Of a DNA stretch of 64,000 nucleotides, positions 21,101 through 32,309 are shown piece after piece (positions within the stretch are counted from its first letter, which is position 1; every line of letters starts with the position of its first letter). The notes beneath the pieces were generated by a model. That model searched no databases, was not told the origin of the DNA, and was given only the letters and a program-made list of their open reading frames with translations. This stretch comes from Angiostrongylus vasorum. Taxonomy: Eukaryota; Nematoda; Chromadorea; Rhabditida; Metastrongylidae. Made by a program: the position numbers and the translations under genes. The stretch spans positions 415,001-479,000 of the forward strand of contig JADANN010000446.1 of NCBI GenBank assembly GCA_018806985.1, given 5' to 3'.

Positions 21101-23576
21101 AACAGAGTTATAGTAGCTATACGGTATCGTATTGTAGAACCTCTTTTTCTGTGGCTATGGTTAAAGGTTAATAGAAAAGCCTTGCTTTCGTAGTGCAGTT
21201 CCCATACCAGTCAAATAGAGTTCTTATGAAGGGGAGTCTACTCCATTGATGAATAGAGCTGATAATATTGCGTTTGTTTCGACACTGTCGAACGTTCTTT
21301 CTCATCGTAGGAAGTAAAGACTAGAGTTAGGTAGTGTTCCCGACAAATTTTAAGAAACCTGGGCACGGTTTGGATGTGGTCCGTGCAGCGCAATCCTTGT
21401 GGAAATCGTTCTCGTTCCAAAGGTTGCGCCTCATCCTGTCTCCGTAATATAGCGATGAAATAGTCTTCGTGAGTGACTTGCAGACTACACTCACCAAGCA
21501 TTTAGGACGATACTTACGAAGACCCTTTTTTTCGCCTTTTTTTGAGAGGACGACCGTTCGTGACGTTTTCCACTGGTCCAAGATTTTTTGTTTTCGAAAT
21601 TATTATGTGATATGGTTCCCGAGAAGTACATGTAAATTGTGACTTCCAGCTCTAGGGAAATCCGCGGTGATATTATAGGGTCCTGGATCTGTGTCTTTTT
21701 TCATGCATTCCATCTCAGTTTGAACCTCAGAGGAAAGAATTACATTTGGGTTTTCTCCAGCACAGATTTTAGTGTTTAGGATGACAATTACCATGAAATT
21801 TGTCAGAATTGGTCGACCACCGCATGAGTCTTGCCATCGGAAGACTCACATCTTCGGAGGCGGTTTTCTGTCCTCTGGAAAAACGAGTTTCCATGGAAGA
21901 GGCCAGGTAAAAGTTCTGCAAAATGGTTTCCATTCTTTTAACCTTTTTTATTTACTGCCTACTCTTTTTAATGGCAGGCTATATTGCGAAATACAACTTC
22001 AATGAAGCTGAGATATTTGCAAAACTCTGGACCGCAGGTGCGTATGGTGGAGAACGAACGCGCCATTGTCCTTTCCGGGGAGTAACGCGTTCACCACCAC
22101 CCCATGCGTGTCCTTCGTTTCGCCTGTCTCTCAGCTAGTTCAATCGATCTTTTGCCATCAGCAATCACCTTTCAAGCGCGTTCGTTTCCCAACATAGGTA
22201 CCTGCGGTGCAGAGTTTTGCAAATATCTCAGCTTCATTGAAGGTTTCCATTTTTTATTTGCTTTTCTCAATCCCAGTCTTCTTATCCTCTATTCACTCTA
22301 GTTGGCCCTTTCCTGTTTTGACTTTGAACTCACCGAGAACAAATTTAGAACACACCTTATCATTTCAGGTAACTTCCTCAAACTGATAACAAAGCCCATA
22401 TATTACGCGCACAGCAGCTGCATCAGATGGGTGAGTGGTAATAGATGAAAGTTGTCATCTTGAAGGCGGTGGACGACCATACGTGGGAAGAGGACCTCGT
22501 AGGAGTGGATGAGATGTGGACCTCTTCTTCGCCAATGGAGGGTCCGGTTGTCTAGTTGGCATATGTCAGGTTTTTTTTGCTTTTTTTTCCCGTATGGGAC
22601 GATTATACAGAATTCGATATCAACTGCCGCTTCAAGAAATGCATGAAGGTAGGAGTCCGTGGAGTGTTCTGGTAAATATATGTGTGTAGTAAGAAACATT
22701 CTCTATGGCCTCTGGTGCTTGTATGTTTGCTAGATCCGGTTCTATTAACTTCCACCTGGTACGTATACGCTGGAAGCTCAATGCGTATAGAGAACAACGT
22801 AAAGGACGAATTAGGCAGAAGGAGTGCAGATGGACCGCACTCAGACCTCTCAAAAAAAGCCACTGACAAGCTAAAGAACCCAAAAATCCCAGCTAACCTT
22901 TCCGATTCCACAGTCCTCCCATTGCTCTTTTATGCTGCAGAGGCGTGGGCTGTTAATTTAACCACCATACTATGGCAGAGATGGGCTCGAAGCTCGTGAG
23001 AGAAATGTTTTCCCGAAAAAAATTATTAAAATTAAGCAGCTACTAACGAAAACACTGTATATATTAACAGTTAAACACACTTGGTACTTTGCATGTGTAC
23101 AACTGAGGCAAGTTGAAACCGTCTTTGCTCTTATTAAAATCTCATGAACAACATCGGAGAAAGGTAGCGAATGACTTGATTCCAGAGAAAAAGATGATTT
23201 TTCAAAACTGCACTTGTGCTTATTCTTTGTAAAAAGCTGAATCTCATCAAGAGAAAATTTCTGTTTTTCGTGAACAAGTACTGTTCACGACCACACTTTG
23301 CGCTTAAGAGTGCATTCATTTAAGAAGATTACGATGTCAATGAACTTGGGAACATTTCTTTACCTGCATGTAACACTTTTAAGCATTCTAACTGGGATAG
23401 AAAGGACTTACCACACATTTCATTCGGAACTCACGATATCCAAGGAATACGGCCAAAAGGATAAGGTTGGAGATGACACACATGAGTGCGATTGCTGTGT
23501 TCACAGTACGGTAGCTGATACGGTCTTTGAAGTCGTTGATATCCGAAGCGTTGACTGTCTCATATGCAGTATCCAT
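15104..23576 (-). CDS. Seven-exon rhodopsin-like 7TM receptor gene
   Basis: Exons on the minus strand: E1 23576-23412, E2 19001-18836, E3 18505-18399 (or to 18374), E4 from 18199 or 18188 to 17966, E5 16360-16243, E6 about 16017-15929 (weak 5' edge), E7 15245-15104 with TGA. E1 ends at GTAAGT, E2 starts after TTTTTTTCAG and ends at GTGAGT, and the E1-E2, E2-E3, E4-E5 and E6-E7 phases agree. The translation begins MDTAYETVNASDINDF (N-glycosylation site NAS), then TM1 (TVNTAIALMCVISNLILLAV), TM2 (LLIQLSVADLIYSMSAVYTG), a Cys before TM3 (AECALD), and TM3 ending MERFIAITFP, an E-R-F variant of the DRY motif. TM4 is PILSGVIVIVVLLLG, followed by a CGRK extracellular loop, TM5 (AFIYISCIVSNLLS), TM6 (YYLLISVLSAVLVSVPN) and TM7 (ILNAGINLFVYITLNKEFR). 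About 340 residues, membrane, probably an orphan nematode chemosensory or peptide receptor. The exon 3-4 and 5-6 joins are unresolved, so decay is not excluded. Start chosen at an ATG just after TTTTGATCTAG, a possible trans-splice site. Confidence 0.72.
15472..15800 (+). repeat. SINE2 copy in receptor intron 6
   Basis: Head at GGTAGTGATGTCCGTCATCA, a shortened central domain (CTTATCCCTCGGGGGAAAAA; the GGTACC part is deleted), body CTCCGGACTCCAAGGAGAAT, tail GCGAAGACGGGTCAAATAAA. Antisense to the receptor gene. Confidence 0.75.
16440..16565 (+). repeat. tRNA-like repeat in receptor intron 4
   Basis: AGTGTGGCAAAATTGTTAAG contains TGGCAAAATTG, a perfect TRGYNNANNNG A box. GGTTTGATTCC 50 bases later is one mismatch from the B box GGTTCGANTCC. 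The spacing is right for a tRNA-derived SINE head. I see no stable acceptor stem, so I do not call a tRNA gene. Confidence 0.45.
16566..17384. other. Intronic DNA of the receptor gene
   Basis: Part of intron 4, between the tRNA-like repeat and SINE4. No further feature recognised. Confidence 0.4.
17385..17800 (-). repeat. SINE4 copy in receptor intron 4
   Basis: Diverged full-length SINE4: tail at the left (TTGGACGACCGGTCCCCATT), body with GATCAGAGCGAGATTTGCCA and GCCGGACTCCTTCTCAGCTT. An open frame of 159 codons across it, read from the opposite strand, is incidental. Confidence 0.7.
19495..19615 (+). repeat. SINE2 3' end fragment
   Basis: Only the distal part is present: TTCAAGCAGCATCCTAGCCC and ACAGATGCGAGGAAACGACT match the body and tail of full SINE2 copies. 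Lies in receptor intron 1. Confidence 0.5.
19691..19965 (+). repeat. SINE3 copy in receptor intron 1
   Basis: Head CACGTGTGGCGCAGTGGTCG with a perfect A box, central domain CATCCCTCCGGGGTCGGCAA then GGTACCAGACTTGTATGGGA, 3' end GGGATTGATCAACGCCGTGA. One of the least diverged SINE3 copies. Confidence 0.8.
19985..20130 (+). repeat. SINE2-like 3' end fragment
   Basis: Contains AATGCTGGGATCAGCATAAA and a CTTGGATAATGGATGCAAG block resembling the SINE2 tail. Weak match. Confidence 0.35.
20750..21800 (-). mobile_element. RTE-2 fragment (RT domain), decayed, in receptor intron 1
   Basis: On the minus strand, 21800-21580 gives the segment before the RT (TDPGPYNITADFPRAGSHNL). 21581-21327 gives DQWKTSRTVVLSKKGEKKGL and CLVSVVCKSLTKTISS. 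21501-21238 gives RDEAQPLERERFPQGLRC and TDHIQTVPRFLKICRE. The FADD region is only partly readable near 21000, and 20939-20757 gives IGLHISRKKTQFIKNV. Every block matches RTE-2 copy B rather than RTE-1. Many frame breaks. Confidence 0.7.
21925..22260 (+). repeat. SINE1 foldback element
   Basis: Left end GCTGAGATATTTGCAAAACT at 22005 and right end AGTTTTGCAAATATCTCAGC at about 22240 are inverted copies. The left flank (TTTTTATTTACTGCCTACTC) belongs to the family tail. Inserted between the two RTE-2 fragments. Confidence 0.7.
22690..22999 (+). mobile_element. RTE-2 C-terminal fragment
   Basis: Plus-strand frame reads YVYAGSSMRIENNVKDELGR, then SDSTVLPLLFYAAEAWAV, matching YVYVGRSMNMENNMKEE and FDSTVLPAISYAAET of copy B. 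It lies 0.9 kb from a minus-oriented RTE-2 RT fragment, so the two are either independent or separated by an inversion. Confidence 0.65.
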
Positions 23577-23814
23577 TCTAGATCAAAATCTATAAATATT
23601 TCGAATCTAATGAAGGAATCCAGGAAGTCCAATGAGATAAACGACACTCGCGTCTATTTCTGAATATTCTTCAAGGTCTTAATGGAATCTCCTGACGAAA
23701 AAGAGGACATGCAACTTTCATCTTGCCGAAATTAAGTGAACTATCATAAAACCTGTGGACAGCCTCAGATGGACCTTAAGATTTGTTTTTATTCTTTTGT
23801 TTTAATCACAGTCT

Positions 23815-24290
23815 TAACCTTTTTATTTACTGCTTATTCTTTCTAATGGCAGGGTATGTTGCGAAATTTAACTTCTATGATGATGAGATATTTGCAAAAC
23901 TCCGGACCGCAGGTGTCTGCGGAGGAGAACGAAAAGAAGAACTATTAAAACAAAAAAAACGAGTTAAAAGAACGGGAAACAAAAAAAAGGACGAAACGAA
24001 CGGAACGAAGAACGAACGAACGAAAAAAAGAACGTTATTTTCCTTTCCGGGACGTAACGCGTCATTCATTAACGTCAGAAGCTAGACCCAGATCAATCCC
24101 GTTGACGGGTGATTGTGATGGTAAGTGATCGGTACAACAAGCTAAGCTGAGAGATTGGCGAAACGAAGGACCCGCATAATGTGGTGATGAACGTGTTACT
24201 TCCCGGAAAGGGCAGTAGGGCGTTCGTTCCCCCGCAGACACCTGCGGTCCAGAGTTTTGCAAATATCTCAGCATTATATAAGTTAAATTT
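23815..24290 (+). repeat. SINE1 foldback element with AACG-rich insertion
   Basis: Left end GAGATATTTGCAAAACTCCG at 23886 and right end GAGTTTTGCAAATATCTCAG at about 24250-24270. Between about 23930 and 24045 a purine-rich AACG/AAAAG tract interrupts the left arm. The normal body (TTGACGGGTGATTG, GAAACGAAGGACCCGC) follows. It directly abuts the SINE2 copy at 24297. Confidence 0.7.
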
Positions 24291-24296
24291 TGTCTT

Positions 24297-24650
24297 ATTT
24301 GACCCGTCTTCACGTCTACTGTAGGGGTCCCAGCAATTCTCACAACCAATTCGGTTCCTCGCATCCGTCATCCACAAAGATCTTCCAACTTTACGTGTAT
24401 CTTCGGTTGCTGTTTCAGGATTTTCGTTTCATCTTGAATATCATAGAATGCTCGTCGAGCAGTCCTCCCTAGAGTCCTGAGATAGCCGGGCTGGAGCGTA
24501 CCCAATTGGATTGCAGAGAATGATTTTTTCCGAGACAAATCCGGTACCAATTTCCCGATCCCAGAGGGATGAGAAGCTTGGTTGGCCTGGAGCGGAATCG
24601 GACTACCACCATGGTCGTGATGACGGGCATCACTACCACTATGTTGTCCG
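24297..24650 (-). repeat. SINE2 copy (minus orientation)
   Basis: Very similar to 5396-5745. Tail at left (GACCCGTCTTCACGTCTACT), central domain at about 24540-24600 (CGGTACCAATTTCCCGATCC), head at right (CATCACTACCACTATG). Confidence 0.75.
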
Positions 24651-24869
24651 CCGCCTGTAGTTTAAGTACAGCGTTGAAAATGCTATTGAGGAAAACGTAC
24701 AAAATCTGAAGTGCTGCCAGTGTCTTCCAAGAGGAAACACTTTCGTAATGTTGTCGTCAGCTTATAACTTATACCTAATTCGGTTTATATTTTTGTATCG
24801 GTAAGATCCAATTATTTGGATCTTGCTGACAGTCCAATGACTCGGACGATATGCACTAAGCTTTCAAAT

Positions 24870-25250
24870 ATTCTCATCATCTACATACAAGAATTTCCCG
24901 AATAATTCTACTGAAGTGAACTGCACGTTTAGCATTATATCCATTTTCTGCAGACTGATGGATCGAAGTGAGTGCATTGTAGGTGGTTATTCTTCTGTGC
25001 GCTTGAAATCGCATTGGTCCCACTAACGGCTGTTGGTTTTTGATAAGACACAAGTGTCCGGGCCACTTGATTTTTGACATCTTGGCGTAAATGACAGCAC
25101 GACACTATCTTTGGTCGTCCACCTTCAAGACTTTAGATTCCTTTTTCGATTCCACTATACGGGATACTTTTTTCCATCACCCTATCAAAAGTACGTTCGA
25201 CAACAGTGAGCTTTCAATTTGCTTGTGTAGTGTCCTGATTGCCCAAGGAA
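24870..25250 (-). mobile_element. RTE-1 C-terminal fragment, highly decayed
   Basis: On the minus strand YAKMSKIKWPGHLC corresponds to YAKQSKIRWAGHVM of the other copies. Upstream LSVVERTFDRVMEKSIP-like readings correspond to LSVIERAVERAML. Only this domain remains. Confidence 0.5.
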
Positions 25251-25477
25251 ACATGGAGAAGAAAGAGTCTTGCAGTTGAAAAAAATGAAAGGAAGCCAGC
25301 TGTTTCCTGTTCCCTTCACCACCATCCCGATTTTCAAGTAAGTAAAGTAAGTTGCTGAACTTTGTAGTTGACTTATTCATTGCAGTTTCGCTGTACACAG
25401 ATGTACGCAGCTGTAGTATTTAAAGTTTGTTGCTTCATTGAGAAAGAATGAAGCACTAGAATTGAAGATCGAACACC

Positions 25478-26025
25478 TCATGCCAAAGTTAATATCGTTG
25501 TAAAGATGGTGAAATTATATATTTGAAGTTGTTGTCTAGCCCATGGAGGACCTTTCCAGTCGAGCACGTATATCTTAGCTACCCAGTGCTTCCATGAATG
25601 ATTCTGTTTCAATTGAATTCGAGGCTCATCCTCAGGCGGTAAAGATGAGGCAATGTGGTTTTCTGCATTCGTGGACATCCTGGTGTTTTGTTGCCGGTGG
25701 ATGTAATTCACAGTGCTGGATCTTACCAAAAAAATTTGTTCTCTTGCATAATTGTCCTTCAATTCAAGCACTTTCAAAACAGTTGAGTAAAGAACTTGTA
25801 GATAACAAACAGCAAGCAAACAGTCTCACTTGTTTTCTACTGAGACCGCGTTCCTTAAACTTTTCGGCTTCTACGGTGAATCTTTCGCGAAGGAAGAAAG
25901 TCCTTTTAAAGAATTTTAACACAGTGGTGCCATCGGTTGTGCAAAAGCGATTTTTTTGGTTTACTATGGGATCATCCACATGTTCGAAGTGTTCTCCATC
26001 GATCAAATCTAAAATTATGAGTTGA
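25478..26025 (-). CDS. Unrecognised split open segment
   Basis: Two overlapping minus-strand frames: 26006-25764 (IDGEHFEHVDDPIVNQKN) and 25819-25478 (RMSTNAENHIASSLPPEDEP). Composition looks protein-like, with many Glu, Lys and Asp in the first part, and a GGTAAGATCC donor-like site near 25727 could begin a short intron. No domain was recognised, and the change of frame may mean decay. Could be an exon pair of a nematode gene or an old mobile element. Confidence 0.2.
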
Positions 26026-28560
26026 CACGAGCGAGCTTAGCCTTTATTGGAGCGCGTTACCGCGTCGGGATGTGTTCCTGACCTAAGAAAAGGAAATGAG
26101 GCGTTTTATTTTCAAAGTTTTTGACGATTAAACACGAACGCAAAGCTTCTGGTGTGGAGGGCAAAATAAACCATAAGAAGCATTACCTGATTTGTGGTAA
26201 ATCAAAAGCAATAAGGTTAGCGACAATAAGCTATTTGAAGAAATTCCAGCTAAGAAAAAAGCAGATTCTGCTGACAGTGAGTACTTCAGATGAAGACTAG
26301 TGCCAAGGACCAAAATTTAGAATTCAATGGCCATCATCAATCCAGAAATAGAAAAGGAGAAGACTAGTGTCAACTTGCAAGAAAAAATTTCAGGAGAAGT
26401 GTTTTTTGTCTTGAGATTTCTTCAAAACACATGTTCCTATTTCTCACGCCGTGAACTCTTTCTGCAACAACATAAAGGTGGGAAAGTCAAACTGAGCTAA
26501 ATAGCTAATAGTCACATTCTCTGCAACTTACAGTGACTGTGACGAGCAAACGCAGAAACTAATTGTGCTTGCATGATGGCCGAAAAAACTTCTTAACTTA
26601 ATATATAAAACCGCCATTTGCAATAAACAGTAATTTAGCCACTCTCAGTGATTTTAGAGCCTCAAAGTGGTCGTTAACGAAATTCGACGTCGAAAGACGA
26701 CAAGTAGACAAGGACGAGTTCTCGCCTACCTTTAGGCCCCTCAACTTAATGTTTTCAATATCTCGGAGAATGGCCACACTTCGAGTTCGGGAAGAAAAGT
26801 AAAAAGAATTGCTCGACGAGAAAATTCCTTATCAAAATCTGTGTGCTCATGAGACTACTAAGAAGAGTGAGGTAGTCAAAAATCGAGGCATTCGATTCAT
26901 CTATGATTATAGAAGAGATGATAGTAAGCCTAGTCAGGTAAAACCACCTCGAAAAAAATTCAAATCTTTGAAAATTAAATGGTAAGCACGAAGCTGAAAG
27001 TAAATGCCTAATTACAGACTGGATCTATTTGATTTCTACGAAGATAGCCATATTTCGAAATAATGATTAGCGGAGTAGTTACTATCAAGATTTAACCCAA
27101 ACTAACCTTAACCTTATTGAACCTATAAACTTTGCTTAACCCTTAAACTCTAAATTTTCTATGTTTCAACATAGCAAGAAAACATTTATCACGAAGAGGT
27201 GATGTGGAAGGACATGTCTCAATGCGAACACAACTACGGAGATGTTGATGGGGCGTCGCTTAGGTGATGTATACACGAAAACTCTGATTTTTTACTTTGT
27301 GCTAGATTGATAATAACATTAGAGCACGAAACCCGATCATGTGTTATTAGTACGATAAGTGGAAAGTTAAACAAGAAAGGAATAGCGACAATAGCATGCC
27401 ACTTTGATCATTCGATCGCCATTTCTTTTCAGTGAACATCCACATCAAAACCCTTCCTGAATCAAGCGGTTCAAAGAGGGGTTTCTTGCGGAGCTTTGTC
27501 GAATTTAACGAAAAACGCTTATACTGAATACTGCTACAAACATATTTTAATGGTCATGTAAAAGACAAGGAGAATAGGATTCTTTCGTGTTCCTGCTCAA
27601 GAGTTCTTTGTTTCCATTCGTTTCCTCCGATTTTTTCTAAACTATTGTCAGCAATTATTTATTTATTCATTATTTATTATTTATTTACTTAAACTGCCAA
27701 CGCTACGAATATATCGATTGGACTACGGTAACAAAAAGGCATTAATTCCAGAAAGTGTTATGGGCAACAGTTATCTTTTTCTATGTCTGTATAGAATAGC
27801 AAATTGCCGTAATTCATTTATGGCTATGACTTTTAAGTGAATAAGGGCATTCACACAAGGCAAAGATTTTCCAATTTTTCGATTATGACTGAGAACATGT
27901 GAAACCATATGTCGCTTATCTTTTTGTGAAGACCCAAGGGCCTTATAACCTCACAGAATCCGTTTGCTTAGTACAAAATGCTTGCAAAACCCATGCCTAC
28001 TCTTTTGTAGAAAGAACGGTATTTATACAGGAATGGCTACAAAAATAGAACACTTTTTAGCTCTAGGAAGATGATATTGATAGAAAGGAAAAGAGAAGGT
28101 GAAAAGAATTGTAAAGGATAAGGGATAGAAGAAGTCAGTGTAACACTCGTTAGTAAAGGACTCCTGATGTTGGGAGACAAAGAAATGAATGGTGTCGGCT
28201 TCCTAAGCGAGAATTTTGAGAAGAATGACCAAGTCAACTCTATAGGAATGAGACCTAAGTGATTTCACCTTGAGTTCCACACTTCTGCTTAAAATGCTGC
28301 AATATGGCGTGCAATTTTGCAAACGCTTTTTAACTTTTCGTTTTTTAGTGTGGTGCATCAGGAAAAGAAAGAAATGAAATATTCGAAAAACGTATTCGGA
28401 ATGAACTTTGTGTTATCGTAAGGGAGATAATTTTATAAATTGCCTTCACACAACATCTGTCAATCTCATAACCCGCTTCAAATTAATCGCTGTACGAGTG
28501 CTACCAATAAGCAATTAATTTGTTGTTCTCGATAGTGAAGTCTATCTACTGAGCTCTCCT
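26026..28560. other. Long unannotated region
   Basis: About 2.5 kb without a supported gene or known repeat. AT-rich, with TTTA-rich tracts at 27655-27700. Scattered short open frames have no recognisable domain. Confidence 0.4.
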
Positions 28561-29285
28561 GACAGGAAAGCGATTGCAGAATATCGTGCTTCTCTTCGAG
28601 AATCTCAGTGGTGAACGTAGAGCATCGACTGGGTGCTTGTTGACTTATTTGTTGAAGACAACATTAAACAACCTGTTTTACACCTGTCGGTCACAGATGT
28701 TAAATTTCCATCTGAAACCGCATCATTTGCGTCATAAACGCTCTCGTTTATCGCTAATAGATTCAAGAAAACACTAGGGTCCATATATATCACTCTTATG
28801 CAAGACTTGAAAAGAGGGTCTTGTATGGCTCAGATACTTTCTGAGCTCTCTATTTTTCATTTGGAAATGCTCTAACCCTCTGGCCAATAGTCTTGCCGCT
28901 CTACGATTGACATCCTACGGGATTCCACTGCTAACCGTTTGAGTTCAGAGGTTGCTGTTAAGAATTACGACGAGTCGGTTCCACGTGATTATCGGCTTCT
29001 CGGCGAACATGGCAGCGATTCTAAGCGTTTGTCGTCAACATTGGTCGTAAAATACACTTTAGCTGAGCTCACAAGAAACCTTGTCAATCGAAAAATCACC
29101 ATTAGCTACTTGTTACGTCGATGAAAATAACCATGTTTGCCAGCACGGGACGAAATAAGAAAATAAACTACGCAATAAATATTCGCAGCATAGATTGCTT
29201 ATGTATGCGGTTTTAAGGTCTCTTTCTTGTTAAAGGGTACCGTAAAATAAGAAGAAGGTAACGGTCATTGACTGTATGCCGGGCC
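28560..29285. other. Unassigned stretch with short open frames
   Basis: Contains a 62-codon minus frame (28793-28605) and a 61-codon plus frame (28939-29124) of protein-like composition, but no splice context or domain strong enough to call either as a gene. Confidence 0.3.
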
Positions 29286-29287
29286 TA

Positions 29288-29465
29288 CATAGTTAACCGC
29301 CCTGACCTATCGATGTGTCGAATCAGTGCTTCTTTCCTCCGAGGGTAGCCTGGTACTAATTTGCCAGCTCCAGAGGGATGAAAAGCTTCGAGAACCCGCG
29401 ATTCGGCACCGTGCCAATGACCACATGTGTATTGCAGGCATCCTCTACATACTACGCTACATTTG
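29288..29465 (-). repeat. SINE3 copy, diverged (minus orientation)
   Basis: Minus strand: TGTAGCGTAGTATGTAGAGG head, CACATGTGG, then the central domain (TTTTCATCCCTCTGGAGCTG, TTAGTACCAGGCTACC). Truncated at its 3' side. Confidence 0.6.
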
Positions 29466-29775
29466 CCTGCAAAGAAAGAAAAAATGAATAGCCTATCATA
29501 TAGTACCATTATGTTGAGACATATTTCAAAATATTACCATCGCAAAGATCACGAAAGGGTTCGCGACGCACGATGCACAGATGCTCGCTAGCATTTCCTG
29601 CGATTTGAGCGTTCATGACGGAGAAGGTTGAGCCAACGCAGAGGTAGTTCACAGCAACGTGTCGAAAGCGATCATCGACGCTGTGATTCTAAGAATCATT
29701 TGAGGAACCCTCGAACTACACGATTTAGCCATCGTTCTTCATTCCAAAGATGCTGAAAAGTTGAAATTGCTGGAG

Positions 29776-29847
29776 AACAGAACAGAACAGAACAAAACAG
29801 AACAGAGCAGAGCAGAACAGAACAGAGCAGAGCAGAACAGAACAGAT
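29776..29847 (+). repeat. GAACA/GAGCA pentamer minisatellite
   Basis: About 14 tandem 5-base units alternating GAACA and GAGCA. Perfect register throughout. Confidence 0.9.
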
Positions 29848-30639
29848 GTCTACAGCATGAATTGAACGAGTGACACGAAGATATGTCAAGAAGTTCGTTC
29901 TTCACCCTCCCTTACAGAGCAAAATTTCTGGTAGACGGAATTCCCACAGCTTATTGCTAGACGATGAAGATCAGAGTCTATACAGCGAACGACAAACTGA
30001 GTGAATGTAGAGAGATTAGAATGAGGCAAAGTCCTCCTAAGCATTTCTGAAGTCGAATTTGAATCAAAAGATGCTTATGAAGATGAAGTACTACAAATCT
30101 GTGGCGTATAAATGTTCCAATCTGGCACCACAATAATGATCGACGGGACGTTCTAAGCTAACGCTGCAGGTTGGTTTGAATTAGGCTTCCAAATCCTGCC
30201 TTTTTTCCTCATTCTCGTCCATCTTATCGCTGATAGACAATTGCTTTGATTTTATTTCCACCTCTACATTCTGAGAAAGTCTTTAACAACTAAATTACAG
30301 CAAAATATACCTCTGAAGAATTCGTCGCTTCGTCATTAGGACTTTACGCCGCCAAGTTAAACAGCGTTGCAATTTGTTTACGAAAACTCTAAGTTCTTAA
30401 AAGGTTTTATTCTTCTTACAAATTTGCCTTTAATCTGAGGATAGATGCTAAGATGGCCCGTTCACATGCTCTGTAAGTGCATTCACTTTTTCATTCTTAT
30501 GTTCTGTTAGTGCAATTGTCCATAGGAGTTGGTGTGGTGGTTGGCTTGCAGCCAGAAGTTATCTCATCTTTTCGCGTCATTGATATGTCGAATGTTGAGT
30601 GTGTTTTTCCATTGATTCCAGAGATAGTTTCTAGAATTA
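29848..30639. other. Unassigned stretch
   Basis: No supported gene. A 68-codon plus frame (30477-30683) starting MHSLFHSYVLLVQLS has a hydrophobic N-terminus but runs into SINE1 and has no supporting splice pattern. Confidence 0.35.
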
Positions 30640-30965
30640 ATAAAACGTTTAAGATTGTGATTATAAATAAAGCCCCAGCTTAACTAGTTCCATTGCCGAT
30701 TTGGGCTCCCCAGATCAACCTCGCTGACGGGTGATTGCTGATGGCAGAAATCGATAGAACTAGCTGAGAGACGGGCGAAACAGAAGGACCCGCGTGGTGT
30801 GGTGGTGAACGCGTTACTCACTGGAAAGGAGAATAGCGCGTTCATTCCCCACCGCAGACACCTGCGGTCCGAGTTTTTGCAAATATCTCAGCACCATTGA
30901 AGATTATATTTCGCAATATACCCTGCCATTAAAACAGTAAGAGTGAATAAAACGGATAAGTTTCT
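30640..30965 (+). repeat. SINE1 right half
   Basis: Leader (AGCCCCAGCTTAACTAGTTC), GCTGACGGGTGATTGCTGAT, tRNA-like block (GTGGTGGTGAACGCGTTACT, GCGCGTTCATTCCCC) and tail to AATATACCCTGCCATTAAAA. Confidence 0.75.
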
Positions 30966-31559
30966 AGAGTGTTTAAATATCCTCATCACATTCAATCACT
31001 TGCGCTTATGGATCGATGAGAGATGTACAGCCTTGCGACAAATACAAATAGCATGAACAACATAAATTTGTTTTTGAGCGACGTTTTTACTTCCTTTTTA
31101 GCCAATTTATTAAAAGCGTCGTGGGCTTTCCCTTAAGAATCTACTGTAAGTCGGGTGTCACAATGTGGTCGCAAGAGATCGCTTTTGTAGCTCAAAAGAA
31201 GCGCCGGGCAATTTCACAACAATATTTTTATCAATCGTTCAGTCAATCGTTCATAACGAATTCACAAGTCATTGAGGGTTTTCTTTTGTACCGAGCGATT
31301 CGCAAGCCGTTATTCTATTTGCTGGCGGTTTTTTTTGCAAACACAGCAACCGTGTTGTACGTCGATCTCCTTCACTTTCGTCATCATCAACGACAGCAAT
31401 TTTCTCTATCCAGAATACTTAATTTTCAAAGGCATTATCGCCGTAACAAAGTCGAAAAGAAAAAAAGAAATAAGACCTTGATCTGAAGCTGGAAGTGAGA
31501 TAAATTGAATACTTATGCTTAAAACCAAGAGCTAAGTACCTAAAGCTCTAAAAAGCTCT
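30966..31559. other. Unassigned stretch
   Basis: Includes a 121-codon plus frame (31121-31486) rich in Phe, Arg and Gln that resembles no domain; not supported as a gene. Confidence 0.35.
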
Positions 31560-31832
31560 TGGCGTTGATCAATCCCTTTGGGATGCGCTATGCATCCGAC
31601 TTAATTAAGAATCGATTGAAGGTGATTTAATGCACATCTGGCCTTTACAATGACTCGCGGTGGTCACCCGATGTATCGAGCCGGTGCTGCTATACTCCCA
31701 AACAAGTCTGGTACCAATTTGCCGACCCCGGAGGGATGGGGATGGAAGGCAGGTGGGCCATGGGCGCCGGGATCGATTCCACTTTCGTGTTGTAGAGCGC
31801 GTGCGGTCACTGCGGTATTCGCGCCACATTAC
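31560..31832 (-). repeat. SINE3 copy (minus orientation)
   Basis: Minus strand: TAATGTGGCGCGAATACCGC, GTGGAATCGATCCCGGCGCC, central domain CATCCCTCCGGGGTCGGCAA and GGTACCAGACTTGTTTGGGA, 3' end at the left with GATTGATCAACGCC. Confidence 0.75.
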
Positions 31833-32309
31833 TAAGTAGCGAATAAAAATAAATTTGAAGACGTTTTTAATAGTTTCTTGGCAGAACGGTTGATGCAGTC
31901 TTTTCAACGGCTCCACTTCCACGCTTAATTTCTTGCCAGTGAAGAAATTCGAACACTTAGGTTTCTTGTTTCCTTGTATTCCTAAGGCTTAAATTGAACA
32001 TAATTCAATATGAAAGTAAGAAACGGCAAGGTTTAAATGAAAATTTGGCAATGACTAAGGTGAGCAAAACGAAATATTTACTCTATGCAAAGCGTCAACG
32101 GTTTAAATAAAGGTGGGATTCTCCTGGATTATTAATTCATTCCAAATATTCGACTCGGTTTGACCATGAACAGCAACGTGGCGAGAACGGAAGGATGTAG
32201 ACAATCGACTCGGGTGAGTCTGCCTCCGACGTAGTGGAAGGCGCCGAATAGCCGAATAATTTTCTGTAATAACCTCTTTTTAGTTCAGTAACCCAGAAAA
32301 AGCGCGTTA

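Noticed and set aside
28605..28793. 62-codon minus frame starting MIYMDPSVFLNLLAINES with glycosylation sites and a donor-like ACAG/GTGTAA.
   Set aside because: Looks like an extracellular N-terminus, but no following exon was recognised.
30477..30683. 68-codon plus frame with a hydrophobic N-terminus.
   Set aside because: Its second half is SINE1 sequence; the frame is likely accidental.
31121..31486. 121-codon plus open frame.
   Set aside because: No hydrophobic pattern, motif or splice support; starts downstream of a SINE1 tail.
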